Of a stretch of 16,852 nt of DNA, positions 5,623 to 12,119 are shown piece by piece; position 1 is the stretch's first letter, and each line of letters opens with the position of its first letter. Below the pieces are notes generated by a model. The model made no database searches, had not been told where the DNA came from, and was given only the letters and a program-made list of their open reading frames with translations. The DNA comes from Candidatus Zambryskibacteria bacterium CG11_big_fil_rev_8_21_14_0_20_42_18 (GTDB taxonomy: Bacteria > Patescibacteriota > Minisyncoccia > Phycocordibacterales > Zambryskibacteraceae). A program made the position numbers and the translations under genes. The DNA lies in assembly GCA_002787855.1 (NCBI GenBank), contig PCVB01000030.1, forward strand, positions 15,109-31,960, in the 5' to 3' direction.

Positions 5623-6297
5623 CTATTTAAGGGAGTTTTTTAATATCATCTCAATAATCTCATCGTGACTGTCTATAATATGGAAAAGTTCTAGATTTTC
5701 TTTCGTGATGGTTCCTCGAGTAAGCATTTCATGTTCCATAAACTCTTTTAGCTTATTCCAATATTCGGAGCCGACACAGATAAATGGGATATGGTTGGTT
5801 ATTTTTTTTGTTTGGATTAGGGTCATGATTTCAAAAAATTCATCAAGTGTGCCGAAACCTCCCGGGTAGAAAATAAAAGCTTCAGACGAAAACGATAATA
5901 AAACTTTACGCACGAAAAAGTAATAAGAAGAAAAGCTCCCAGTAATATATTTATTGATAGGTTGTTCTTCCGGCAGTCTGATTAAAAGTCCTAGCGAATC
6001 ACCACCCGCCTCGCAAGCGCCTCGATTGGCCGCCTCCATAATTCCAGGACCGCCACCAGAGATAATAGAGTAACCAAGTTCTTTCACTAAACGCGAAGCC
6101 AAGGTGCGGGCACTCTCGTAATACTTATTGTCTTCCTTGAACTGACTGGCGCCGAAAAAGGTTACTGACTTCGGATAGTCTTCCAAAAATTCAAAACCGT
6201 CCGCAAACTCTCTCGAAATCTCCTCAACTCGCTTTCTGGCGAGATTGTGCATTTTCTCTCGATTTAATATAAAATTATTTTCGGTTGATTCTTTCAT
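5623..6297 (-). CDS. LOG-family (TIGR00730-type) nucleotide hydrolase
   Basis: A 224-residue Rossmann-fold protein of the LOG family, whose members hydrolyse nucleoside 5'-monophosphates to base plus ribose 5-phosphate (cytokinin-type LOG, bacterial PpnN). Two hallmark motifs are present: GGGPGIMEAANRGA (81-94) and PGGFGTLDEFFE (145-156), the latter carrying the catalytic Glu region. An early beta strand with VTFFGAS (45-51) starts the fold. Length is normal for the short form. The chosen ATG lacks an SD and lies 11 bases after TATGAT on the minus strand, so the message would have almost no leader; Met16 is an alternative start. It diverges from the FKBP gene across only 50 bases. Substrate is unproven; nucleotide salvage is the likely role. 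Confidence 0.88.
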   Translation of the reverse strand: MKESTENNFILNREKMHNLARKRVEEISREFADGFEFLEDYPKSVTFFGASQFKEDNKYYESARTLASRLVKELGYSIISGGGPGIMEAANRGACEAGGDSLGLLIRLPEEQPINKYITGSFSSYYFFVRKVLLSFSSEAFIFYPGGFGTLDEFFEIMTLIQTKKITNHIPFICVGSEYWNKLKEFMEHEMLTRGTITKENLELFHIIDSHDEIIEMILKNSLK

Positions 6298-6308
6298 CGT
6301 GCTATCTT

Positions 6309-6333
6309 ATCATATAAGCGATATGTCTATAAA
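6309..6333. promoter_or_regulatory. Overlapping divergent promoter region, LOG gene / FKBP gene
   Basis: The 50-base gap must start transcription both ways. On the minus strand TATGAT (6309-6314) fits a -10 for the LOG gene; on the plus strand TATAAA (6328-6333) fits a -10 for the FKBP gene. No good -35 is seen for either. Predicted leaders are only about 4-8 bases, and the two polymerases would compete for the same DNA. Confidence 0.45.
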
Positions 6334-6347
6334 GCATAAAAAAAATT

Positions 6348-6827
6348 ATGAAAAAATTGAACAAAAACCAGTGGGTGGCGGTAGTGGTTGGGTTGGGCTT
6401 TTTGGGTTACCTATTATTTCCTAATCTTGTCGTGGGACTTTTTAATTTCTCTTCTTCCGGTTCTAGCGACTTGAGTAATCAAGCATCAGAGTCAGGAGTG
6501 GTGGTACAAGAGGTGGTGGTTGGTACCGGACTTGAAGCCCAAGCCGGTGATCTCTTAACTGTGCACTACGTGGGTACTCTCTCCGACGGAAAAGTTTTCG
6601 ATAGCTCTATTGATAGAAACACTCCATTCAGCTTTACTCTTGGGGTTGGGCAAGTGATTCGCGGTTGGGATGATGGCGTGGTTGGAATGAAGGTCGGCGG
6701 TAAACGCACTCTTATCATTGCTCCTGACTATGGCTACGGGGCTCAAGTCGCAGGCCCTATCCCAGCTAACTCCACTCTTATCTTTGAGGTGGAACTATTG
6801 GATGTCAAAAAACCATCATCACGCTAA
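6348..6827 (+). CDS. Membrane-anchored FKBP-type peptidyl-prolyl isomerase
   Basis: A 159-residue protein with an N-terminal membrane anchor (about 9-33), a Ser/Gly-rich spacer (about 34-50) and one full FKBP domain (about 51-154). Typical active-site residues are visible: Tyr74 and Phe84-Asp85 (in VHYVGTLSDGKVFDSS), the VIRGWD segment (103-108) with Trp107, GYG (129-131) and the final strand LIFEVELLDV. The family catalyses cis-trans isomerisation of X-Pro bonds and helps folding; the anchor puts this copy on the outer face of the membrane, where it would help exported proteins. The end overlaps the next gene's start by 26 bases. No SD is visible. Confidence 0.92.
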   Translation: MKKLNKNQWVAVVVGLGFLGYLLFPNLVVGLFNFSSSGSSDLSNQASESGVVVQEVVVGTGLEAQAGDLLTVHYVGTLSDGKVFDSSIDRNTPFSFTLGVGQVIRGWDDGVVGMKVGGKRTLIIAPDYGYGAQVAGPIPANSTLIFEVELLDVKKPSSR

Positions 6828-7434
6828 TCTCTTAATTGCTTCTCCAGAAGAGGCGGAAGTCTATCTCCGTCGGTTTTGCGATAGTCTAGGCATCACTCTT
6901 GCCAATAGTCCAGATTTCTTTGTTTTCAAGACAGAGACTTTCGGCATTGATGAAGCGAGAGAGTTAAGATTGCTAGCGGTGCGTAAATCTCTAACTACTA
7001 CCATCGGTGGTAAAAAGATTTTTCTCATAACCCCAACTCTCTTAACTCATGAAGCGCAGAATGCTCTCCTAAAGACCTTTGAGGACCCGTTTCCGGACAC
7101 TCTTTTTTTCCTGGCTGTTAGAGAAGAGGGGCTTGTTGTGCCCACCTTGCGTTCCCGCATGCAAACTGTTCATTTGCACAGGGAAACTAAATCTCAATAT
7201 GGAGAGGCAGAAGAGTTTCTTTCTCTTTCTCCTAAAGACCGCCTCATTTTTGCCAAAAAGTTTGTTCTTGAAGAAAAAAGCTTACCAATTTTTCTCGACA
7301 ACCTTCTTTTACTTTTGAGGAAGAAAGGTGTAAAGAAGAAATCTATCGAGAGTGTCTATAACCTTAGTCGTCTAGTGTCTAATACAGCTCTTGCGCCACG
7401 TTTAATTATCGAGCATCTGTCCTTAGTGCTATAA
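6802..7434 (+). CDS. holB: DNA polymerase III delta'-like clamp-loader subunit, reduced
   Basis: This 210-residue protein shows AAA+ clamp-loader features: HEAQNALLKTFEDP (83-96, as in DnaX/HolB) and the LRSRMQTVHL strand (116-125, sensor region). The usual N-terminal P-loop is missing: the first strand ANLLIASPEEAEVYL runs straight into a helix without GxxGxGKT. Delta' is a non-hydrolysing subunit that opens the clamp with delta and tau/gamma, so loss of the P-loop is tolerable, but at 210 residues it is well below the usual length of about 300 or more, and the C-terminal collar is short. The ATG at 6802 is chosen over an earlier one at 6718 because homology begins there and GAGGTGG lies nine bases upstream. 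Overlap with the FKBP gene suggests coupled translation. Confidence 0.75.
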   Translation: MSKNHHHANLLIASPEEAEVYLRRFCDSLGITLANSPDFFVFKTETFGIDEARELRLLAVRKSLTTTIGGKKIFLITPTLLTHEAQNALLKTFEDPFPDTLFFLAVREEGLVVPTLRSRMQTVHLHRETKSQYGEAEEFLSLSPKDRLIFAKKFVLEEKSLPIFLDNLLLLLRKKGVKKKSIESVYNLSRLVSNTALAPRLIIEHLSLVL

Positions 7435-7435
7435 T
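7427..7435 (+). promoter_or_regulatory. Extended -10 promoter giving a leaderless frr message
   Basis: TGCTATAAT (7427-7435) is a perfect extended -10 box at the end of the clamp-loader gene. Its last base is seven bases before the A of the frr ATG, so the predicted first transcribed base is the start codon itself. No SD precedes frr, which fits a leaderless message. Confidence 0.55.
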
Positions 7436-7441
7436 AGTTCC

Positions 7442-7993
7442 ATGGCTTACGATTTTACGGAATTTAAACGTGCGAGCGAATCATCACTCGAGTGGCTCAA
7501 GAAAGAATACGCAAGTATTAGTACTGGTCGAGCCGCGCCCAGTGTTCTGGATAGAATCTCCGTCAGCGCCTATGGTTCTTCTATGCACATAAGTCAGCTG
7601 GCCACGATTTCCATCGAGGATTCACGAACTATCCGCATCACCCCATGGGATAAAGAAATTGCTAAGGATATTGACAAGACGATTAGAGAGTCAAATCTGG
7701 GCCTCTCTGTTTCTTTGGACGCTACAGGTTTACGAGTCTCCTTCCCTGAATTAACGGGCGAAAGGCGGGTTATACTTTCTAGGCTTGCTAGAGAAAAACT
7801 GGAAGAAGCGCGAATCAGGGTACGCGCAGAGCGAGAAAAAAGTATCAACAGTTTTACCAAAAGAGAGGGGGAGGGTGGTTATGGGGAGGACGAAAAATTA
7901 AGATTTAAAACCGAATTACAAAAACTAGTTGACGATACAAATCAAAAGCTTGAAGAATTGACCTCGAAGAAAGAGAAAGAAATCTTAGAATAA
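7442..7993 (+). CDS. frr: Ribosome recycling factor
   Basis: A 183-residue protein of normal family length. With EF-G it splits the ribosome after termination. Domain I is formed by the N-terminal helix (1-30) and the two long C-terminal helices (about 105-183); domain II lies at about 31-104. Diagnostic parts are STGRAAPSVLD (27-37), VSAYGSSMHISQLATISIED (41-60) and RTIRITPWDK (62-71), and FPELTGERR (101-109). In place of the common Arg-rich NVRR segment it has RVRAEREKSINSF (126-138), which keeps the basic charge. It lies seven bases after the clamp-loader stop and is followed by rseP after seven bases, an unusual partner set, and probably has its own promoter. Confidence 0.96.
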   Translation: MAYDFTEFKRASESSLEWLKKEYASISTGRAAPSVLDRISVSAYGSSMHISQLATISIEDSRTIRITPWDKEIAKDIDKTIRESNLGLSVSLDATGLRVSFPELTGERRVILSRLAREKLEEARIRVRAEREKSINSFTKREGEGGYGEDEKLRFKTELQKLVDDTNQKLEELTSKKEKEILE

Positions 7994-8000
7994 AACAATC

Positions 8001-9116
8001 GTGTCTCTCATTATCTTTATCATCATCTTAAGTGCGCTTATCATTGTCCATGAGCTTGGACATTTTTTGGTTGCAAGAAAGTTTGGTATCAGAGTAGAAG
8101 AGTTTGGTCTCGGTTTCCCACCAAGGGCTAAAAAACTTTTTACTTGGAAGGGGACGCCATTTACGCTCAACTGGTTGCCATTTGGAGGTTTCGTAAAGAT
8201 TTTTGGAGAAAATCCAGAAGCAGATACACCGAGCCCTCCCCTCGGTAATTACCGAGGGGAGGGCTCGGTAAGAGCTCCGGCTGACAGCTTTCAGTCCAAG
8301 AATCGCGGTATACAATCTGCCGTATTGGTAGCGGGGGTTGTGGGGAATTTTCTCTTTGCATGGTTTTTATTCTCACTTGGGTTTGTTATTGGTCTTCCTG
8401 CTCCAGCCGACCTCTCCTTACCCATAGAAAATGCTCGCACCGTCATTACCACGGTCTTACCTGCTTCTCCTGCATCTCTTGCTGGTCTTAAGTCTGGAGA
8501 CGCTATTATTTCACTTTCAAGAGATGGGGTTTATTCTGCCATTTCTCCGGAAGAGGCCGCTAGTTTTATTGCTCTATCTCCGACTTCTTTAACATTTGAA
8601 GTCGAGAGGAACGGGCAAATTTCTACCAAAACTGTAACTCCCGAGGAGGGGATTATTGGAGACAAACCAGCGATAGGTATTTCCATGGATATTATCGGTA
8701 TAGTTCAACTGCCTCCGCATCAAGCTATTTGGCACGGACTTAAGACTACTTCTGAACTAACCATTTTGACTGGACAAGCAATTGGAAAATTTATTTTCCA
8801 AGCTCTTGGGGGGAGGGCAGATCTTTCGGGCGTAGCAGGACCGGTGGGCATTGTGGGTATGGTGGGAGATATTCGTGAACTCGGATTTTCTTATCTTGTG
8901 ACCTTTACTGCACTTATTTCTATTAACCTTGGCATTATCAATCTCTTACCGTTTCCGGCGCTTGATGGTGGACGATTATTTTTTACTGGTATCGAAGTTG
9001 TGACTCGCCGGTCTATTCCGCCTCGGATTTTTAATACTATCAATGCGGTAGGTTTCGCCTTCCTTATCCTTTTGATGGTGCTCATCACTATTCAAGACGT
9101 TCGTAATATTCTCTAA
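8001..9116 (+). CDS. rseP: RseP-type site-2 membrane metalloprotease (M50)
   Basis: This 371-residue protein is an intramembrane zinc protease. HELGH (17-21) in the first helix supplies the zinc-binding His pair and catalytic Glu, and NLLPFPALDGGR (314-325) supplies the third ligand (Asp322). One PDZ domain lies at about 147-230. Helices lie at about 3-24, 103-131, 294-318 and 346-368. Known relatives cut membrane-embedded anti-sigma factors and leftover signal peptides. The start is a GTG without SD, seven bases after frr, and gives the helix at the expected place. The cytoplasmic loop after FGGFVKIFGE carries an in-frame insertion (residues 77-90) encoded by a perfect 42-base palindrome; the rest of the protein is continuous and looks functional. 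Confidence 0.93.
   Translation: MSLIIFIIILSALIIVHELGHFLVARKFGIRVEEFGLGFPPRAKKLFTWKGTPFTLNWLPFGGFVKIFGENPEADTPSPPLGNYRGEGSVRAPADSFQSKNRGIQSAVLVAGVVGNFLFAWFLFSLGFVIGLPAPADLSLPIENARTVITTVLPASPASLAGLKSGDAIISLSRDGVYSAISPEEAASFIALSPTSLTFEVERNGQISTKTVTPEEGIIGDKPAIGISMDIIGIVQLPPHQAIWHGLKTTSELTILTGQAIGKFIFQALGGRADLSGVAGPVGIVGMVGDIRELGFSYLVTFTALISINLGIINLLPFPALDGGRLFFTGIEVVTRRSIPPRIFNTINAVGFAFLILLMVLITIQDVRNIL
8228..8269. repeat. 42-base perfect palindrome inserted in rseP
   Basis: The two 21-base arms are exact reverse complements (starting ACCGAGCCCTCCCCTCGGTA and centred on TAATTA), with no loop bases. It is 14 codons long, keeps the frame and encodes a Pro/Gly-rich segment (PSPPLGNYRGEGSV) in a loop whose length usually varies in this family. 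The G/C-rich arms stand out from the gene. It resembles palindromic elements that spread inside coding genes, such as the RPE elements of Rickettsia, but no second copy is present in this window. Confidence 0.85.
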
Positions 9117-9162
9117 CTCCAGCGGATACTATAAGTACACTATTGTAAATACATTTTTATAG

Positions 9163-9168
9163 TATAAT
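9163..9168 (+). promoter_or_regulatory. -10 box of the TrpR-like gene
   Basis: TATAAT is a perfect -10. The only -35-like hexamer, TTGTAA at 9143-9148, is 14 bases away, too close to be convincing. The predicted start at about 9175 falls inside the palindromic operator that follows. Confidence 0.6.
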
Positions 9169-9172
9169 AAAA

Positions 9173-9190
9173 TGTACGATATATCGTACA
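9173..9190. promoter_or_regulatory. Operator copy 1: 18-base palindrome TGTACGATATATCGTACA
   Basis: A perfect inverted repeat with 9-base half-sites and no spacer, covering the predicted transcription start and ending seven bases before the TrpR-like start codon. An identical 18-mer lies 528 bases downstream on the other side of the gene. Dimer-sized symmetry, placement over the start site and duplication all indicate a repressor site; the adjacent regulator is the obvious candidate. Confidence 0.8.
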
Positions 9191-9197
9191 AATAAAC

Positions 9198-9665
9198 ATG
9201 CCACACGTGTCAAAAAGGAAATTGGAGGAGCAACATCTCAGAGATTTATTTTTAGAAACCGTTTCTGTATTTGAAAGGGCAGGTAAAAGAGGCGAATTAA
9301 AGCAGGTGCTTGGCCAACTTCTTACTCCTACGGAGAAGGTTATGCTCGTTAAACGTTTAGCGGTTATTGCGATGTTATCTCAAAATATTCCGATTCATGA
9401 CATTGCCGATGATCTCTCCATGAGTCCTTCCACTGTTGACATCATGTCGTTAAAATTTGAAACAGAAAATTATTCCTATATAGTCGAAAGAGGTCTTAAG
9501 GAAACGGATATTAAAGATATCGTCCGCATGATTCAGACTGTTGGTGGAGTAATGCCACCTAGAGGCAAGGGGCGATGGAAATATCTGGATGATTCTTTGA
9601 GGAAGGATAGAATTGCTTCTAGAATTCGTAAGTTAAAAGAAAAGAAAAAGAGTAATAAAAAATAA
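9198..9665 (+). CDS. TrpR/YerC-like helix-turn-helix regulator
   Basis: A 155-residue DNA-binding protein. Residues about 35-90 match the all-helical TrpR/YerC-type fold: LGQLLTPTEKVMLVKRLAVIAML is the helix before the reader head, and HDIADDLSMSPSTVDIMSLKFE (68-89) has the helix-turn-helix pattern (IADDLSMSPSTV). YerC-type members are found in many Gram-positive and candidate-phylum genomes and have no proven tryptophan dependence. The C-terminus (about 115-155) is strongly basic and is longer than TrpR itself. There is no SD; the operator occupies the leader. The gene stands alone between two copies of the same palindrome, which suggests autoregulation and control of the next operon. Confidence 0.85.
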   Translation: MPHVSKRKLEEQHLRDLFLETVSVFERAGKRGELKQVLGQLLTPTEKVMLVKRLAVIAMLSQNIPIHDIADDLSMSPSTVDIMSLKFETENYSYIVERGLKETDIKDIVRMIQTVGGVMPPRGKGRWKYLDDSLRKDRIASRIRKLKEKKKSNKK

Positions 9666-9677
9666 CTATCGTATTTC

Positions 9678-9686
9678 TGTTATAAT
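9678..9686 (+). promoter_or_regulatory. Extended -10 promoter upstream of operator copy 2
   Basis: TGTTATAAT is a perfect extended -10 box, 12 bases after the TrpR-like stop. A start is expected at about 9693, eight bases before the palindrome, so a bound repressor would block early elongation. No good -35 is present, as is usual for extended -10 promoters. Confidence 0.65.
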
Positions 9687-9690
9687 TTCC

Positions 9691-9730
9691 ACGTAACAAA
9701 TGTACGATATATCGTACATTTTGGTTACGT
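9691..9730. promoter_or_regulatory. Operator copy 2 within a longer inverted repeat
   Basis: The core at 9701-9718 is identical to copy 1. Here it is extended by A/T pairs and by flanking ACGTAAC (9691-9697) and GTTACGT (9724-9730), making an inverted repeat of about 40 bases with a small offset (two extra bases on the right arm). No T tract follows, so it is not a simple terminator. In RNA it could also fold into a long hairpin at the 5' end. Confidence 0.75.
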
Positions 9731-9749
9731 ATGGAGTTGTCTTTGGTGA

Positions 9750-9817
9750 TTGACCATCCAAGATGCCTACAATATTTTGTAGTCCCACTTTGTTTTTAGT
9801 GTGATTTTCTGTAAAAT
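9750..9817 (+). promoter_or_regulatory. Possible second promoters close to proS
   Basis: TTGACC (9750-9755) with TATTTT (9773-9778) after 17 bases, and TTGTTT (9790-9795) with TAAAAT (9812-9817) after 16 bases, are both plausible. The second would start about three bases before the proS ATG. These would let proS be transcribed even when the operator promoter is blocked. A six-base hairpin (CTACAA/TTGTAG, 9767-9782) also lies here. Confidence 0.35.
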
Positions 9818-9826
9818 AGGGCGACA

Positions 9827-11047
9827 ATGCGACAGAGCAAGCTTTTTACCAAGACGCGTAGGGAGGCGCCCAAAGATGAGGTTTCAAAAAACGCAATTCT
9901 TCTAACTCGCGCCGGATTTATTAATAAAGAAAGGGCGGGCGTTTATGATTATCTACCGCTAGGTTTGCGAGTTATTAAAAAACTTGAAGATATTGTTCGT
10001 GAGGAAATGAACGCGCTTGGCGGACAGGAATTTTTAATGTCTTCATTACAACGGCAAGAATTATGGGAAAAACATTTCAATCAAGATAGATGGAATGATA
10101 AAAATGTTGACATATGGTTTAAAACTAGGCTGAAAGATGGAAGTGAGTTAGGACTAGCATTTACACACGAGGAGCCCATTTCAAACATGCTCGAACAATT
10201 TGTTTCTTCGTATAATGATCTGCCTTTCTCTGTTTACCAATTTCAAACCAAATTTAGAAATGAGCTTAGGGCTCAATCCGGTATTCTACGAGGCAGAGAA
10301 TTTCTAATGAAGGATTTGTATTCTTTCTCCCGTACACCAGAAGAGCATGATGATTTTTACGAGAGAGCCAAATCCGCCTACAGAAACATTTTTAACAAAG
10401 TAGGCATTGGTGATTCAACTTATTTGACTAAAGCCTCTGGTGGAAGTTTTTCTGAATTCTCACATGAGTTTCAGACCCTCTCTCTCGCTGGCGAGGATAC
10501 AATTTATATCACTGATGAGAATAAAAAAGAGGCGGAAAACAAAGAAATTGGCGTTAAGGATTTAGAAGAGAAGAAGGCTATTGAGGTTGGGAATATTTTT
10601 ACGCTGGGCACAAAGTTTTCTGACCCGCATCTAAAGTTTAAAGATAAAGATGGCAAAGAGCGTAATGTTTTTATGGGTAGTTATGGTATTGGTCTTGGTC
10701 GTCTCATGGGTACTATTGTCGAAGTGTTATCAGACGATAAGGGTATTGTTTGGCCACATGAAGTGTCGCCTTTTGATGTGCACTTACTTTCTTTAACAGA
10801 TGGTTCGAAAGTATTTGCAGATGAAGTTTATAAAACTCTCACTTCTCAAAGCTTCGAGGTACTCTATGATGATCGAGATTTACGCGCTGGAGAAAAGTTT
10901 GCCGATGCCGATCTTATCGGTATTCCTAAACGAATCGTAGTCGGAGATAAGACTCTCGAATCAAAAATGCTAGAGATTAAAGATAGAGCCACAGGTGAGA
11001 CTAGTGAGATGGCGCTCGAGGATTTTATTAAAAGTATTTCACTATAA
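9827..11047 (+). CDS. proS: Prolyl-tRNA synthetase, short form without editing insertion
   Basis: This 406-residue class II synthetase charges tRNA-Pro with proline. Motif 1 is around AGVYDYLPLGLRVIKKLEDI (37-56), motif 2 is TKFRNELRAQSGILRGREFL (141-160) and motif 3 is GSYGIGLGRLMGTIVE (284-299). A HGTP anticodon-binding domain follows (about 312-406). Bacterial-type ProRS normally has a roughly 180-residue INS editing domain between motifs 2 and 3, giving about 570 residues; here only about 120 residues lie between them, so INS is absent. In other short-form bacteria a separate Ala-tRNA-Pro deacylase can replace it; none is seen in this window. It is the first gene of the operon with mreB (seven-base gap) and lies downstream of operator copy 2. 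At most a weak AGGG precedes the ATG. Confidence 0.95.
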   Translation: MRQSKLFTKTRREAPKDEVSKNAILLTRAGFINKERAGVYDYLPLGLRVIKKLEDIVREEMNALGGQEFLMSSLQRQELWEKHFNQDRWNDKNVDIWFKTRLKDGSELGLAFTHEEPISNMLEQFVSSYNDLPFSVYQFQTKFRNELRAQSGILRGREFLMKDLYSFSRTPEEHDDFYERAKSAYRNIFNKVGIGDSTYLTKASGGSFSEFSHEFQTLSLAGEDTIYITDENKKEAENKEIGVKDLEEKKAIEVGNIFTLGTKFSDPHLKFKDKDGKERNVFMGSYGIGLGRLMGTIVEVLSDDKGIVWPHEVSPFDVHLLSLTDGSKVFADEVYKTLTSQSFEVLYDDRDLRAGEKFADADLIGIPKRIVVGDKTLESKMLEIKDRATGETSEMALEDFIKSISL

Positions 11048-11054
11048 AAACATA

Positions 11055-12119
11055 ATGAAATTTTTTGGTAAAAAAAGCCTTCGTCACCTATTTTCTCACG
11101 ACATTGGTATTGATCTTGGTACAGCCAACACCATTGTCTATTTGCGCGGAAGGGGAATTGTTATCAATGAACCGTCAGTAGTAGCTGTTAACCAAAAGAC
11201 TGGCCAAGTGGTTGCCATAGGCACAGAGGCGAGAGCGATGCTTGGGCGTACCCCTAGCCATATTCTCGCTATTAAACCTTTGGTCGATGGAGTGATTTCT
11301 GATTTTGAAATTACAGAAGAGATGATTAGCTATCTCTTGGGCCGAGCGACTTCAGGTTCTAATAAAATTTTAAGTCCCCGAGTAGTTGTCGGGGTGCCTT
11401 CCGGTATCACTAACGTAGAGATTCGTGCTGTACGCGATGCCACTCGCAACGCTGGTGCTGGAGAGGTGCACATAGTGGAAGAACCCATGGCTGCCGCTAT
11501 TGGCATGCGTCTACCGATACATGAGCCTGTTGGCAATATGGTTATAGATATTGGAGGAGGCACTTCGGATATAGCCATCATTTCACTTGGTGGAGTGGTG
11601 AGGTCTAAAAATTTGCGCGTGGCTGGAGATAAGTTCAATTCGGACATCATTGCTTATGTTCGCAATCAGTTCAAGGTTCTTTTAGGAGAAAAAACCGCTG
11701 AACTGGTAAAGATGTCTATTGGTTCAGTTTTACCTACTCATGCGCCACTTGAGATGACGGTCAAAGGTCGTGATCTGGTCAATGGTCTACCGAAAGAAAT
11801 TGTTATTACCGATACCGATATCCGTGACGCTCTTTCCCAATCAGTAGAAAGTCTTGTAGAAACTGTCAGAGAAGTACTCGAATCTACCCCCCCGGAAATC
11901 TTAAGCGATATTATGCATAGGGGGGTTTACCTATCTGGTGGTGGCGCGTTGGTAAAGGGGCTTAGAGAACTTATAGAAAGTGAAATTAACGTGCCTGTGC
12001 ATGTAGATGCCGACCCTCTTACCGCTGTGGCTCGCGGTACAGGCATCATTCTTGAAGATTTAGAGAGTTTCAGGGATGTTCTTATAGAAAATGAAAGTGA
12101 ATTACCTCCCAAAAAATAA
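11055..12119 (+). CDS. mreB: Rod-shape protein MreB (bacterial actin)
   Basis: A 354-residue actin-like ATPase that polymerises under the membrane and guides lateral wall synthesis. Visible nucleotide-binding parts are GIDLGTANTIVYLRGRG (18-34, phosphate 1), the connecting segment GVPSGITNVE (113-122), DIGGGTSDIAIISLGG (165-180, phosphate 2) and GVYLSGGGALVKGL (290-303, adenosine). The N-terminus (1-15) is basic and amphipathic, fitting membrane attachment. The ATG at 11055 is chosen over one 20 codons earlier because the earlier one lies inside proS and lacks homology. TATAAA (11043-11048) ends seven bases before the ATG, so a leaderless message is possible, but proS readthrough is likelier. 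Its end overlaps mreC by 29 bases. Confidence 0.97.
   Translation: MKFFGKKSLRHLFSHDIGIDLGTANTIVYLRGRGIVINEPSVVAVNQKTGQVVAIGTEARAMLGRTPSHILAIKPLVDGVISDFEITEEMISYLLGRATSGSNKILSPRVVVGVPSGITNVEIRAVRDATRNAGAGEVHIVEEPMAAAIGMRLPIHEPVGNMVIDIGGGTSDIAIISLGGVVRSKNLRVAGDKFNSDIIAYVRNQFKVLLGEKTAELVKMSIGSVLPTHAPLEMTVKGRDLVNGLPKEIVITDTDIRDALSQSVESLVETVREVLESTPPEILSDIMHRGVYLSGGGALVKGLRELIESEINVPVHVDADPLTAVARGTGIILEDLESFRDVLIENESELPPKK

Noticed and set aside
8167..8376. Minus-strand open frame encoding the same PPLGNYRGEGSV peptide as rseP
   Set aside because: It is a consequence of the perfect palindrome reading the same on both strands; no start signals, and it lies fully inside rseP.
9731..9799. 22-codon open frame in the proS leader as a Pro-sensing leader peptide
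   Set aside because: Only two Pro codons, no SD, and no terminator/antiterminator pair follows; not enough for an attenuator call.
9666..9826. T-box riboswitch before proS
   Set aside because: The conserved T-box sequence and a following terminator are absent.
11885..11928. C-run and G-run that could pair inside mreB
   Set aside because: The runs encode normal MreB residues (STPPEIL and HRGVYL), are separated by about 30 bases and have no T tract.
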